Positions 1-11,255 of a stretch of 64,000 nt of DNA are shown in pieces (the stretch's first letter is position 1; each line of letters begins with the position of its first letter). The notes under the pieces are model-generated. The model made no database searches, was not told the DNA's origin, and saw only the letters and a list, made by a program, of their open reading frames with translations. The DNA lies in contig CM038046.1 of the NCBI GenBank assembly GCA_021397845.1, positions 4,383,001 through 4,447,000 of the forward strand, given 5' to 3'. The position numbers and the translations under genes are program-made. The stretch is from Areca catechu. Taxonomy: Eukaryota; Streptophyta; Magnoliopsida; Arecales; Arecaceae.

Positions 1-432
1 GCAGACATGACGTGGAGAGGCGAAGATCTTGCATCATAATTGGCACGATCTCCATTCGTCGTGGCTCGATGCGGCTGAAGACCTATGGGGAGTCGCCACG
101 CGTCGTCCACTTGCCCGCAATCAATGCGTCGCTTCGGGGCAGAGGCCGTTACTCTGCTAACGAGGCATCGGTGTCGGGCGTGTGCCCACGTGGCGATCAT
201 CCAGTGGCCTGAGGCAGAATGATGGGTACGGCTGCTGCCGGCTGAGTTTGAAAGGGAGGGGACTTTCCAGAACGAGGCCTTTTCCCTTGCTTCGTGGGCG
301 GTTCGCTGCAGGCTAACAACTTCTGCTGCTCGCGCCCGTCTGTGCATTTTTGGGTAAGTGTCTTCTTCTCCTTCTCTAGCCTCCCTCCTTCTCTCTCGTT
401 TCTTATTCAGCCCCTTTCTCCTTTCCTTCTCC

Positions 433-2713
433 ATGGCGCGCCGTCGCCATGTCTCTTCTAACCCGGACGAGGCCGGTCCATCCCGGCCGAGGACTCCATC
501 TTCTTCCTCCTCGGATGAGGAGGTAATTCCAGAGGAGGTCCGCCGGCGCTTGCAACCCGGGGGTGTCACTATTGGCATCCCCAAGGGGGTCCGGTCCCCT
601 CCGGTTGCGCCTGCCGTGCCCCTCCGTTCACTCCCCGCCTTGGCTTCTCTTCCTGCTCCGCCACTTCTTCCCGCCGGTCCCTCCGGTCATGGCTCTACCA
701 TGACCGAAGGTGATCTTTCTCTGCTCCGGGATGCCTATGGCATCCCGGGATCTGTCCGTCTGTTTGCTCCGCGGTCCGGGGAGCGTGTCACCATGAGTGG
801 CCCCGGCCGCATTGCCTTCTACGAAGACTTCCTCCTCGGGGGTCTTCGTTTTCCTCTGCACCCTTTTTTCCTTTCCTTCCTCAGCCATTTCCGGCTCGTC
901 CCGGCCCAGCTGGCTCCTAATGCCATCCGGGTCATCTTCTCCTTCATTGTCTTCTGCCACTTCCACGGGTTCGTTGCCCGTTTTTCACTCTTCAGGGCCC
1001 TGTTCACCCTGAAGAAGTGCTCCACCGATGATGGCTGGTGGTACATTTCGCCCCGGCCTAGGTGTCTCCGGTTCGACCTCCCTTCCTCGGTCAAGGGGTG
1101 GAAGAACCGGTTTTTCTTTGCCTCGGTTGACGACGTCGACTGGGCCTGGAGCGAACCGGACCGGTCGCCGAACCGGAATTCCCGAGTCGAGTCTGCGGAC
1201 CAGGAGTCATACACCCTGCTCCTGAGTGACGTGGTCCCGGCGCTCGAGGTTCTGCTCTCTGAGCAGAATCTTTTTGAGGCCGGCATCAGTCCCATCCGTG
1301 AGACAGGTGAGATTTGGCCCCGCATTAATTTCTGCCCCCCCTCCTCTCTCTTTAAGATCGAACTGTCTGACCTTCTGCTTTCTTCATTTGGCAGGGATGA
1401 AATTTTCTCTGGAGAGCCTCCTGGAGGGAGCGGCTCAGCGGGAGGTCGTTGTTGCGGATGAGCCCGTAGCGAAGAGGGCTCGCACAGAGACGAGCCGGGA
1501 GGTCGTGGTGGCGACCGTGCCTGGCCCAGCTGCTGCCGTTTCCCCGCCCAGGCCTCCTCGGGGTGGCGCCCCTGGCGCCTCGACCCCACGGCCTGGCGGC
1601 GCTGCCGAGAGAGCTCCGGCGCCCGCCGTTCTGCCCATCGCCGGGCCCGTTCCTGTAGGCAGCCCGACGGCACCGCCAGCGGCGACTGCCGGTCCGTCGG
1701 TTGCGGCCCCGGTAGAGGGGGCAGCTGTCGCGGGGGTCGGCCCGAAGGGCCCAGCGCCGGTGATCTCGCACCGAGACTCGGTCATCCTCGACCGAGGACT
1801 GGCGGAGAGGGTGATGGAGTACGCTTCCACCGCCCGGGATCGCCGAGCTCGGGGCGGCCGAGATTATGCGGACGCGCTGCTCGGCATCCTGCCCCAGCTT
1901 TTCACGGTAAGTTTGAGCTTTGATTCTTCTTTTCTTCCGATCCGAGGCCTTCTGCCTTGGTACTGATGTGCGTTATTTTTGCCCTTGCAGATCGGGAACG
2001 ACGTCCTCCTACTGAGGAACTACCTCGTAGGGAACGCCAAGCGGGACTCCGATCGGGAGCAAAGGCTCGAGAAGCTCGCGGCCGACGTGAAGGATTTAAT
2101 GGACAAAGGGGCCGAGCTGCGAGCTGAGAAGCAGGCCCTCCAGTTCGACTTGACGCGTTCCGAGGAGCGGAACAAAGAACTGGAGGCCTCCTTGGTGGAG
2201 GAGCGGACCTCCAACCAGCGTCGGACTGAGGAGGACGCGGCGGAGAAGGCCCGCCTGCAGGCCCACTCCCAGTTTTTGGAGCGCCAACTGGACGAGGCCC
2301 GGCGAGAGGTGGCCGCGGTGAAGGACCGGAGCTCCTACATCAACGGGCTCCTGGAGGCGGCGAAGCGGGAAGCGCAGGAGGCCGTCCCCAAGTTCCGGGC
2401 TTCCGACGAGTTCACGTCGGAAGTCCGGGAGGCCGCCGTGGACTCCTTCCTGAAGGGGTTCCGGATGTGCCGGGAGAAGGTGGGGGCCCTCTTCCCCCAG
2501 CTGGACCTGAGTGCGGTCGTCGTCGGCGGCAGGAAGCCGGGGAGCGAGGGCAGGGTCTCCGGCACGGCCCAGGCGACACCTCAAGCGGCACCCGCAGCAC
2601 CTCCGACTGATGACGCCGCGGCCCCGACACAGCCCCTGGAGCCGGTTGTCGTGGAGGCTGAAGAGGTGGCGCCCGCACCTCCGGCGGACGGCGCCGACCC
2701 TGCGCCCCAGTGA
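433..2713 (+). CDS. antisense accessory gene of the Tat element (putative gypsy-type transposon family protein), two introns, open
   Basis: Three exons, 433-1306, 1395-1906 and 1991-2713, with GT-AG introns of 88 and 84 bp, join in phase (1, then 0) to 703 codons including the stop, with no internal stop. The start was chosen at the ATG giving MARRRHVSS. Exon 1 has a Ser/Pro-rich head and then the hydrophobic domain (GLRFPLHPFFLSFLSHFRL through VFCHFHGFVARFSLFRA) that I recognise as the plant 'putative gypsy type transposon' family (Pfam PF04195, from memory). Exon 2 is Ala/Pro-rich and low complexity. Exon 3 is a long charged coiled coil followed by a conserved C-terminal helix and an acidic Pro tail. 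It lies antisense to gag-pol, between the tandem array and the missing 3' LTR. Its function is unknown. Confidence 0.82.
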
Positions 2714-3009
2714 CTTTGTATTTTTGCTGTCTTTGTCCTCTTTTCTTCTCTTTTTTTTTTTTGGGGGAGTTCCGGCCTGTCGGAGCTTCCAGTTTGTACT
2801 GAACACTTTGTAATGAAGACTCCTTTTCCATAAAAATTTGTCTATCGTCTTTGCTTCTTTTTCTTCTTCTTTGTTTGTTTCTGGGATGTCGGTCTCGGAT
2901 ACCTGAGACAACTGTGGGCCCGGTCCTTCCATACTAAATCGAAGGACGGGGTCTGCAAAACCGTGTTGCGGCAAGGCGAGAATCCTGAGCAGGTCCGACT
3001 TTGGGCTGC

Positions 3010-4083
3010 CTTCATGCTTGCGCGGACAACACAGTTCCTGCACCATCTTCTGGGCCGAAACCCGGGATCCTCCGGACTGAGCTCGGTGCCGCAGGTTTTC
3101 TCAAACCTTGCGCGGCTTGCTGAGCTGTGTTCCGGGCTTGCGTGGGCGAAGCGGATTCGGCGCCACCTTCCAGACCGAAGCCCAGGATCTTCCGGACTGA
3201 GTTCGATGCCGCAGGCTTTCTCAAACCTTGCGCGGCTTGCTGAGCTGTGCTCCGGGCTTGCGTGGTCGAACTGGGTTCGACGCCACCTTCCAGGCCGAAG
3301 CCCAGGATCTTCCGGACTGAGCTCGATGCCGCAGGCTTTCTCAAACCTTGCGCGGCTTGCTGAGCTGTGCTCCGGGCTTGCGTGGGCGAAGCGGGTTCGG
3401 CGCCACCTTCCAGGCCGAAGCCCAGGATCTTCCGGACTGAGCTCGATGCCGCAGGCTTTCTCAAACCTTGCGCGGCTTGCTGAGCTGTGCTCCGGGCTTG
3501 CGTGGGCGAAGCGGATTCGGCGCCACCTTCCAGGTCGGAGCCCAGGGTCTTCCGGACTGAGCTCGATGCCGCAGGCTTTCTCAAACCTTGCGCGGCTTGC
3601 TGAGCTGTGCTCCGGGCTTGCGTGGTCGAACTGGGTTCGACGCCACCCTCCAGGCCGAAGCCCAGGATCTTCCGGACTGAGCTCGATGCCGCAGGCTTTC
3701 TCAAACCTTGCGCGGCTTGCTGAGCTGTGCTTCGGGCTTGCATGGTCGAACTGGGTTCGACGCCACCTTCCAGGCCGAAGCCCAGGATCTTCCGGACTGA
3801 GCTCGATGTCGCAGGCTTTCTCAAACCTTGCGCGGCTTGCTGAGCTGTGCTCCGGGCTTGCGTGGGCGAAGCGGATTCGACGCCACCTTCCAGGCCGAAG
3901 CCCAGGATCTTCCGGACTGAGCTCGATGCCGCAGGCTTTCTCAAACCTTGCGCGGCTTGCTGAGCTGTGCTCCAGGCTTGCGTGGGCGAAGCAGATTCGG
4001 CGCCACCTTCCAGGCCGGAGCCCAGGATCTTCCGGACTGAGCTCGATGCCGCAGGCTTTCTCAAACCTTGCGCGGCTTGCTGA
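3010..4083. repeat. 120-bp tandem array in the 3' non-coding part of the Tat element
   Basis: The block TGAGCTGTGCTCCGGGCTTG recurs at 3241, 3361, 3481, 3601, 3841 (variants at 3121, 3721 and 3961), exactly 120 bp apart. The last unit is broken at 4083. Copies differ by a few substitutions; the variable segment GGGCGAAGCGGATTCGG versus GGTCGAACTGGGTTCGA defines two unit subtypes that alternate irregularly. A degenerate first copy starts near 3010. Because 120 is a multiple of three, frames without stops persist through the array on both strands, but these are not genes. The array sits between the end of integrase and the 3' end of the antisense gene. Confidence 0.95.
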
Positions 4084-4142
4084 AGTTTAGAGAAGAATGT
4101 TCAAAGTGAAGAAGCTTTGTTAAAGGAACCGGGAGCCTTACA

Positions 4143-6029
4143 TCACTGGTAGTACATCCTCAGGTTCGAGGGGTTCCATGTCCGGGGGAACCTGGCACCT
4201 CCCAATTCTTCCAAGTAACATGCCCCGTGAGAGAGGGCTTCTGCTACCCGATAAGGGCCTTCCCAGTTGGGTGAAAGCTTGCCGCACTCCCGTGGCTGGG
4301 AGGCTTCTGCACGCCGGAGGACCAAGTCCCCGGGACGAAAAACCTTCGGCCGTACTCGGGAGTTGTAATACCTGGCTACACGTTGCCGGTATGCCGCCAT
4401 TCGAATTCGGGCCTTGTCCCTTGTTTCTTCGAGGAGGTCTAGGTTGAGCATCATCCTGGCCGGGTTTTCTGTCTCGTCGTATTGTTCCACGCGCAGCGTG
4501 GGTATGCTGAGCTCGATCGGGATGACTGCCTCGGCCCCGAAGACAAGGTTGAATGGGGTTTCGTCAGTAGCCGTCCTTGGAGTGGTGTGGTATGCCCAAA
4601 GAACGCTGGGAAGCTCGTCGGCCCACCTGCCCTTGGCTTGGTCTAGCCGCGTGCGGAGGCCCTGAAGAATGGTCCTGTTTGTGACCTCTGCCTCCCCGTT
4701 GGTCTGGGGGTGCGCCACCGAAGTGAAGCGATGCTTGATGCCGAGGTCGTTGCAGAAATCTTCGAACTCTCGGCAGTCGAACTGGCGTCCGTTGTCGGTG
4801 ACCACGGTGTGGGGCAGGCCGAAGCGGCAGACGATGGACTTCCAGAAGAACTTGGCGACGTTCGCTTCGGTGATTCTTGCCAAGGGTTCGGCTTCGACCC
4901 ACTTTGTGAAGTAGTCGATTGCCACTATCAGGAACTTCCGCTGGCCGGACGCCGGCGGGAATGGGCCCAGGAGGTCCATCCCCCACTGGGCGAACGGCCA
5001 GGGGGCTGAGAGCTGAGAGATCGGGTTGGAGGGTTGCCGCTGTACCGTGGCGTGGCGCTGGCACCGGTCGCATTTCTTCACGAAGTCGGCGGCGTCCTCC
5101 TTCATCGTCTCCCAGAAGTAGCCTTGACGAAGGGCCTTGTACGCCAATGCCCTGCCCCCCATGTGGTTCCCACAGATGCCTTCGTGAATCTCCTGGAGCA
5201 CAAGCTGGGCTTCTGTGGGTCCAATGCACTTGAGGAGGGGATAGGAGTAGGACCTTCGATACAACTGCCCGTCCATCAGGACAAATCGCACGGCCTTCTT
5301 CCTAATGAGGCGAGCCGCGTCTCGGTCTTCCGGCAGGGTGCCGCTGGTGATGTACGCAGCGTACTTGTCCATCCAGCCGGGCTCCTGGCTGACCTGATGG
5401 ACCTCCGCCGGTACTTCGAGGCTTGGGACTTCGAGTCGCTCCACATGAGCGCGTCCCAGCATCGTGTCCGGCAGGGTCGCCAACCGAGAGAGGGCATCCG
5501 CGCGGGCGTTCTCCCCGCGGGGGATATGGAAGATGTTGAAGCGCCGGAACTTGGACGTGCCCGCCTTGACGAGCTCCAGATACTTCGCCATCTGGAGGTC
5601 GTGAGCGACGTACTCTCCGGACACCTGTCCTGCCACGAGCTGGGAGTCAGTGAAGGCTCTGAGGTTGGTCACGCCCAGCTCACGGGAGACTCTTAGTCCG
5701 GCGAGAAGTGCCTCGTATTCCGCTTGGTTATTTGTCGCGGGGAACTGGAAACGGAGCGCGCACTCGGTGACGACTCCGTCGCCGTTGGCAAGGATGAGCC
5801 CAGCTCCGCTCCCGCCGGAGTTTGAGGCTCCGTCTACATGGAGGATCCAGGCATCCTCTCCGGGCTCGTTGGTGCCGACCTCCATCGGCTGGGCCGGAGA
5901 GTCCTCCCCGGGCTCCTTGCCCAAACCCGCGCATTCGATCAAGAAGTCGGCCAGCACCTGTGCCTTCATTGCCGACCTCGGTCGGTATGTAATGTCGAAC
6001 TCGCTGAGTTTCAGTGCCCATTTGGCCAA
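4143..6029 (-). pseudogene. RNase H and integrase region of Tat pol
   Basis: A 628-residue open stretch contains a complete RNase H (Asp in LHVDGAS, Glu in NNQAEYEALL, Asp in FTDSQLV, in residues about 60-160). It is followed by an integrase with the His-His-Cys-Cys zinc site (IHEG...GNH...KCDRCQRH), a core with the acidic triad (Asp in GMDLLGPF, Asp in VTDNGRQF, Glu in NGEAEVTNR) and a C-terminal barrel region ending RMYYQ. All catalytic residues are present. An extra RNase H after the polymerase-linked one is a known hallmark of the plant Tat group. The coding frame joins the upstream RT ORF through a single TGA codon at 6030-6032. The gene end lies just beyond the 120-bp repeat array. Confidence 0.92.
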
Positions 6030-7493
6030 TCACCCCGAGGTATCGGGTCGGCTGAGCACCGCTTTCAGCGGTTGGTCCGTCAAGACGGCGATGGGATGCG
6101 CTTGGAAATAGGGCCTGAGACGCTGGGCAGACACTATTAGCGCGAAAACGAGTTTCTCGGGCCGGGAATACCTGAGCTCCGCGTCCCGGAGGAGTTTACT
6201 GGTATAGTACACCGGCCGCTGAATCCCGTGGTCGTCGGTTCGGACCAGGACAGAGCTGACGGCCTCCGGGGTAACGGCCAAGTAGAGGGTAAGCTCCTCC
6301 CCCTCCTCGGGCCTGGACATCAAAGGTGGCGATGCGAGCATCTTCTTCAACTCCTCGAAGGCCTGCTGGCACTCCTCGGTCCAGGCGAAACCATTCATCT
6401 TCCTCAGCACCTTGAAGAAGGGACGGCAGCGATCCGCCGACCTGAAAATAAAACGGCTAAGGGCCGCAACCCGGCCGGTCAGTTGCTGCACTTGCTTCTT
6501 GGAGGCTGGCTGCTCCATGTCCAGGATGGCCTGGACCTTCTCTGGGTTGGCCTCGATTCCTCTTTGGGTCACCATGAACCCTAGGAACTTTCCGGCGGAG
6601 ACCCCGAAGGCGCACTTCGCCGGGTTCAGCTTCATCTGGTGGCGCCGGAGGTTGCCGAATGTCTCCGTCAGGTCGGCCACGTGGTCCGAGTCAAGTTTGC
6701 TCATCACTAGCATGTCGTCCACGTATACCTGCATGTTGCGGCCTATCTGGTCTTTGAAGACTTTATTGACCAGACGTTGGTACGTCGCCCCCGCATTCTT
6801 AAGGCCGAAAGGCATCATCCTGTAACAGAAAGTCCCGCGGTCTGTTATGAAGGCAGTGCGCTCTTCGTCCTCCGGATTCATCCGGATCTGGTTGTATCCG
6901 AAAAAAGCATCCATGAATGATAGGAGACGATGCCCCGAGGTGGTGTCGACCAGCTGGTCGATCTTTGGCAGAGGGAAGCTGTCCTTCGGGCAAGCTCGAT
7001 TGAGGTCGGAGTAGTCCACACAGATCCTCCACTTACCGCTGCTTTTCTTTACCATGACCACGTTTGCTAACCAGCTGGGGTACTGGACTTCTCGGACGAA
7101 ACCGGCGGCGAGGAGCTTTTCTACCTCCTCGTTGATCGCCTTCTGCCTCTCCATGGCAAAGCTTCTCTTCTTCTGGCGCACCGGGCGGCAACCTGGGTCC
7201 ACGTTCAGGCTGTGCATGATAATCTCGGGCGGAATACCCGGCATGTCGGTCGTCGACCAGGCGAACACATCGGCGTTGGCACGGAGGAACTCCAGCAGGC
7301 GGGTTCGCTCCTCTTCGGGGAGCTGGGCCCCGACTTGCACCATCTTCAGGGGGTCCGAACCGAGGGGGAAGGAGAGCAGGCGCTCTACGGGCCCTCCCCT
7401 GGGTTCCTTCTCTCTCAGGTCGAGATCCTCGATATCGTGGGCGAGCTCTGCGCTCCTGGTGCCTGGGATTGTCTGTAGGCAGAATGGGACCGG
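6030..7493 (-). pseudogene. reverse transcriptase and first RNase H-like region of Tat pol
   Basis: This is the same frame as gag, downstream of the TAG at 7494-7496. It shows the Ty3/gypsy RT core: the WRICVDYSDLN motif, the DSFPLPKID segment, and the catalytic box YVDD at about 6714-6725 on the minus strand, followed by the tether and a degenerate RNase H-like stretch ending near PDTSG. It stops at a TGA at 6030-6032, where relatives carry arginine in the segment leading to AKWALKLSEFDI; the change is consistent with CGA to TGA. The next ORF begins immediately after that codon in the same frame, so this is a nonsense lesion in one polyprotein, not a natural gene boundary. RT copies the element RNA into DNA in virus-like particles. 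Confidence 0.9.
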
Positions 7494-9587
7494 CTAAATC
7501 ATCCCCTTCATTTCCCCGAACCCGAAGGGCATGGGGAACTGCACCAGCAGCCTCCTCGTGGAGATGGTGGCGTCTAGTTGGTTGAGCCCGGGATGCCCAA
7601 GGATGGCGTTGTAAGGCGAAGGGAGCTTGACGACAGTGAAAGTTACCATGATGGTCGCCTGCCGAGGTGGGGATCCGGCGGTAACTGGGAGAGTGATTTC
7701 CCCTTCGACTCCCACGGAGTCCCCTGTAAAACCTACCAGTGGGGTGTGCACAGGCTTTAGCTGGTCGAGAGACAAATTCATCCGAGAGAAAGCATCGTAA
7801 AAAAGTACGTCGGCCGAGCTTCCACTATCCACCATGATTCGATGTACAGGATGCTTTGCGATGGTCATCTCGACCACCACGGCATCATTGTTTACATTGT
7901 CATTAGACTCCCCTCCCTTGGGAGGGATTACATTCTCCGGGACTTCCCGGGCTCTCTTCTCTGCTCGGCCGGACCCGCGCGAGATCATGCCCACGGGCTT
8001 CTCTGTTGGCCGGTTGTCGATCGCAGGGACAGGCGGTAAGGCCGCGAGCGGCTGCTTCTCGGAGGGGGCCTCGTTCTTGACGAACTTCCTGAGGTAACCC
8101 CTCCCGATCAGCTCCTCGATCTCCCGCTTCAAATGGCGGCACTCCTCCGTGTCGTGTCCGTGCTCGCGGTGGAACTGGCAGTACTTTGATTTGTCCCGGG
8201 AGGCCCTCGAGTTCTGAGGTGGAGGTCGGCGGAGGTAGCGCTCGCCCTCGATTTCCATGAGGATTTTGGCTCGAGGCGCGAGGAGAGGGGTGTACCTTCG
8301 CTCGGGGGCAGACTCGGCCCTCGGCCTTGGGTTCGGGCGAGGGTCGGCTGATGGCCCGGGCCTCCGAGCTACCGGGGCGTCCCTCGGGGTTGACTTCTTC
8401 AGAGTCTTCCCGTCCAGCTCTCGACGGGTGCGGTCAGCCTCCTCCGCTCGGATGTACTTGTGGGCGTGGAGGAGGAGCTCGGAATACGTCCTGGGCGGCT
8501 TCTTGTCCAGGGAATAGGTCAGGCGGGACGTCTTGAGCCCGCGCTTTAAGGCCAGCATAGCGACGGGCTCGTCCAAGCTGTAGATCTCCAGGGCTGCGGT
8601 CTTAAACCGGGCGATGTAGTCTCGGAGCAGCTCCTGGTCCTGCTGGCGGATGGAGAAGAGGCTGTCTACCTCCCTTGGCACCTTTCGACAAGCGTCGAAG
8701 TGCGCCACAAACTTTCCTTCCAACTGCTGGAAGGAGCAAACGGATCCGGGCTCGAGACGGGCGAACCATACTCGAGCGGCCTTCCGAAGGGTTGCAGGGA
8801 AGGCGATGCACAGAAGGGCGTCGGTGGCGCCCTGGACCCTCATGAGAGCTTTATAACTCTCCAAATGGTCCAGGGGGTCGGTGATCCCGTCGTAAGGGTC
8901 CACCTGTGGCATGCGGAACCGTTTCGGAATTGGTTCCGCCTGAATTTCTTCGGAGAAAGGGGGGCGGGAGTCGTAGCCCGCCGGGTCAGCTGACGAGTTC
9001 TGCAGGTCGGCGAACCGTCGGGCGAACTCCGCCAACTTGCGCTCGTGCTCTTCTAGGCGCCTCTCGGCCTAGCGCCTGATGGCTTCATCGGTGGAGTCTT
9101 CCACCGAGGCTGCAGGTGAGGGGGGCGCCGATCGGTCTCGGCGCGAGGTCTGGCCCCGGCGTCGCTTGCTGCGATGTGCCGTTTCGGCCCCATCGGCCGG
9201 GGATCGACTCTCGTGATCCTCCGAGCCGGAGTAGTTTCTCTTCGGGGGAGCTTGGCGGCTCCCTCGGGGGTTGGAGATGGCTTGTGGATGGGACGGCCTG
9301 CCCTGGATTGAGCGCAGGCTCCCACGCTGTCCCGTGACTCGGGCCGCGGGAGTCCCTGGCTGCGGCTGAGTGGCCAGGGATCGTTGCTGATGCTGTAGCT
9401 GTCGGACCGCTGAGGTCAAGGTCTGCAGCTGCTGGACGACGGCCGCGAGGGATCCGTCCGCCGGGGTAAGCTGCTACGGAAGAGGAGGGGGAGCCGGAAG
9501 CTCCCGTTCGGGGGTGTGGCCCCCTGGTGGTGAGTGGGCTTCTCCCACACGGCTGGTGGACGCCTCGCGACCACGAGTGACCACCAT
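7494..9587 (-). pseudogene. gag plus aspartic protease region of the Tat element, broken by in-frame stops
   Basis: The reading frame opens at an ATG at 9587 (Met-Val-Val-Thr-Arg start), 58 bp after the PBS. It contains a basic Pro/Arg-rich N-terminus, a capsid-like retrotransposon gag domain (about 8950-8450), a histidine-rich zinc-knuckle-like motif (CQFHREHGHDTEEC, about 8130-8175), and the protease active site Asp-Ser-Gly (Asp codon 7827-7829). TAG stops interrupt it at 9474-9476 and 9069-9071, and it ends at a TAG at 7494-7496, after which the same frame continues into pol. Each stop is one C-to-T change from CAG. There is no frameshift. In this family gag supplies the particle shell and nucleocapsid, and the protease matures the polyprotein. 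Confidence 0.87.
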
Positions 9588-9644
9588 TGCTGGAGAGCGT
9601 GACACCTGCAAAAAGCTAGTTCCCTCTGGGGGTTAGTGTCCTGC

Positions 9645-9664
9645 CCCCCTACCTGGCGTGCCAA
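9645..9664 (-). other. primer binding site of the Tat element
   Basis: Read on the minus strand, directly after the LTR terminus and a 2-3 base spacer, the sequence TGGCACGCCAGGTAGGGGG appears. The second element has TGGCGCGCCAGGTAGGGGG at the same place. This TGGCGCGCC type of PBS is common in monocot Tat elements; the priming tRNA was not determined here. Confidence 0.7.
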
Positions 9665-10381
9665 TCTGTTGCCGTTCTCGCCACCGCACCCGTGCCGTGG
9701 ATCAGCCGATCCTTCCTGACCGCCTAGCGAGGGAGCCTCCCTTCCTGCGGAGAACCTGCGATAAAGGGGTTAGAGGACCCTGGCCGGGGATTCCGGCGAG
9801 GGGGCTCCGACGGTCAAGTCAGTAGACGACGAGGAGGAACAGACTCTCGCTCCCAGGCCCTCCAAAGGGTCCCTGGTTTGGAGAGTTAACTAGTGAAGGG
9901 AAAGCGCCGGGGACCGGAATCTCGGCTGGGCCTGCCTGCCGAGCTAGCGTCCAGTATTCCCCTCTCGGGATCTCTGGTTTTCTTCCTCGGAGCGAGGCCT
10001 TGTGCCGGTGCTTCCTCCTTGTCCCCAGGCTAGTTGGCTTACCTTGCAGTCTCCGGATTCTTCCTTTATCTCCCTCCGTCGTGTGCTTGTCCTTTTCCTC
10101 CTCGAAAACTCCTCCCCCCTGTCTTCCTCTCTTTTCCCTTTTTGGTGAAGGGGGCCAGGCGGCTTTCCGACCTCGTCCGCCGGGCCCAGCAGGGAGAAGG
10201 CAAAGACAGAAGAGAAAAGGAGGGAGGGCGGCGCTGGCAGAGCGGCCAGTCGTCAGGCCTCGGGCTTCGTGAGAGTGCTCATTTCCCCGAGCGTGGGCGC
10301 CATCCGTTTACGGGGCCTGTTCCGTCAGGATCGGATCTCTCGGCTGCGGGACCTGTCGGGCCAGTGTAAGTCACGTTCCGC

Positions 10382-10555
10382 GTGCCGCCGCCCTTCATAC
10401 AGGGCGCCGTCTGGGGTCGGCACGGCCCGAGGGATGGCCTCGGGACCCGTCGCTTTCCTCCGGGGGCCGTGCCGCCGCCCTCCGTACGGGGCGCCGTCTG
10501 GGGTCGGTACGGCCCGAGGGATGGCCTCGGGACCCGTCGCTTTCCCCCGGGGGCC
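10382..10555. repeat. two-copy 87-bp tandem duplication inside the LTR
   Basis: The block starting GTGCCGCCGCCC at 10382 is repeated from 10469 with few differences and includes GGCGCCGTCTGGGGTCGG in both copies. It is a local duplication within the Tat LTR, next to the longer 122-bp array. Confidence 0.85.
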
Positions 10556-10644
10556 TCTCCGTACGAGCAGTCTGACCTCGACTGAGTTGGACCTGTCTCC
10601 GGGGGTCGACTGGCGAGAGGCGAGAGATCGGCCGACCTCGGCTT

Positions 10645-11255
10645 AGGTGGACCCCTCCGGGGTGGACACCTGGTGAGGTGGCAGGAGATCGCCTGGCTTC
10701 GGCCGAGGTGGACCCGTCTCCGGGCGACCACCTGGCGCAAGGCGGGGGGGTCAGCCGACCTCGGCCTAGGTGGACCCCTCCTGGGCGGACACCTGGCGAG
10801 GTGGCAGGAGATCGCCTGGCTTCGGCCGAGGTGGACCCGTCTCCGGGTGGCCACCTGGCGCAAGGCGGAGGGTCAGCCGACCTCGGCCTAGGTGGACCCC
10901 TCCTGGGCGGACACCTGGCGAGGTGGCAGGAGATCGCCTGGCTTCGGCCGAGGTGGACCCGTCTCCGGGTGGCCACCTGGCGCAAGGCGGAGGGTCAGCC
11001 GACCTCGGCCTAGGTGGACCCCTCCTGGGCGGACACCTGGCGAGGTGGCAGGAGATCACCTGGCTTCGGCCGAGGTGGACCCGTCTCCGGGTGGCCACCT
11101 GGCGCAAGGCGGAGGGTCAGCCGACCTCGGCCTAGGTGGACCCCTCCTGGGTGGACACCTGGCAAGGTGGCAGAAGATCGCCTGGCTTCGGCCAAGGTGG
11201 ACCCGTCTCCGGGTGGCCACCTGGCGCAAGGCGGGGGGTCAGCTGACCTCGGCCG
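10645..11255. repeat. 122-bp tandem array in the U3 part of the Tat LTR
   Basis: The block AGGTGGACCCCTCC recurs at 10645, 10768, 10890, 11012 and 11134, a spacing of 122-123 bp, giving five units. Each unit holds the half-repeat pairs AGGTGGACCC and CCACCTGGCG / ACACCTGGCG. Units 2 to 4 are almost identical, which points to recent homogenisation. No gene is present; the open frames here are low-complexity shadows. Confidence 0.95.

Noticed and set aside
2096..3046. Minus-strand ORF of 316 aa
   Set aside because: It is the shadow of the antisense gene's exon 3 coiled coil on the opposite strand and lacks any domain.
2963..4090. Long plus-strand ORF (375 aa) and a matching minus-strand ORF over the same stretch
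   Set aside because: Both are products of a 120-bp tandem repeat whose length is a multiple of three; no domain, and the sequence is purely repetitive.
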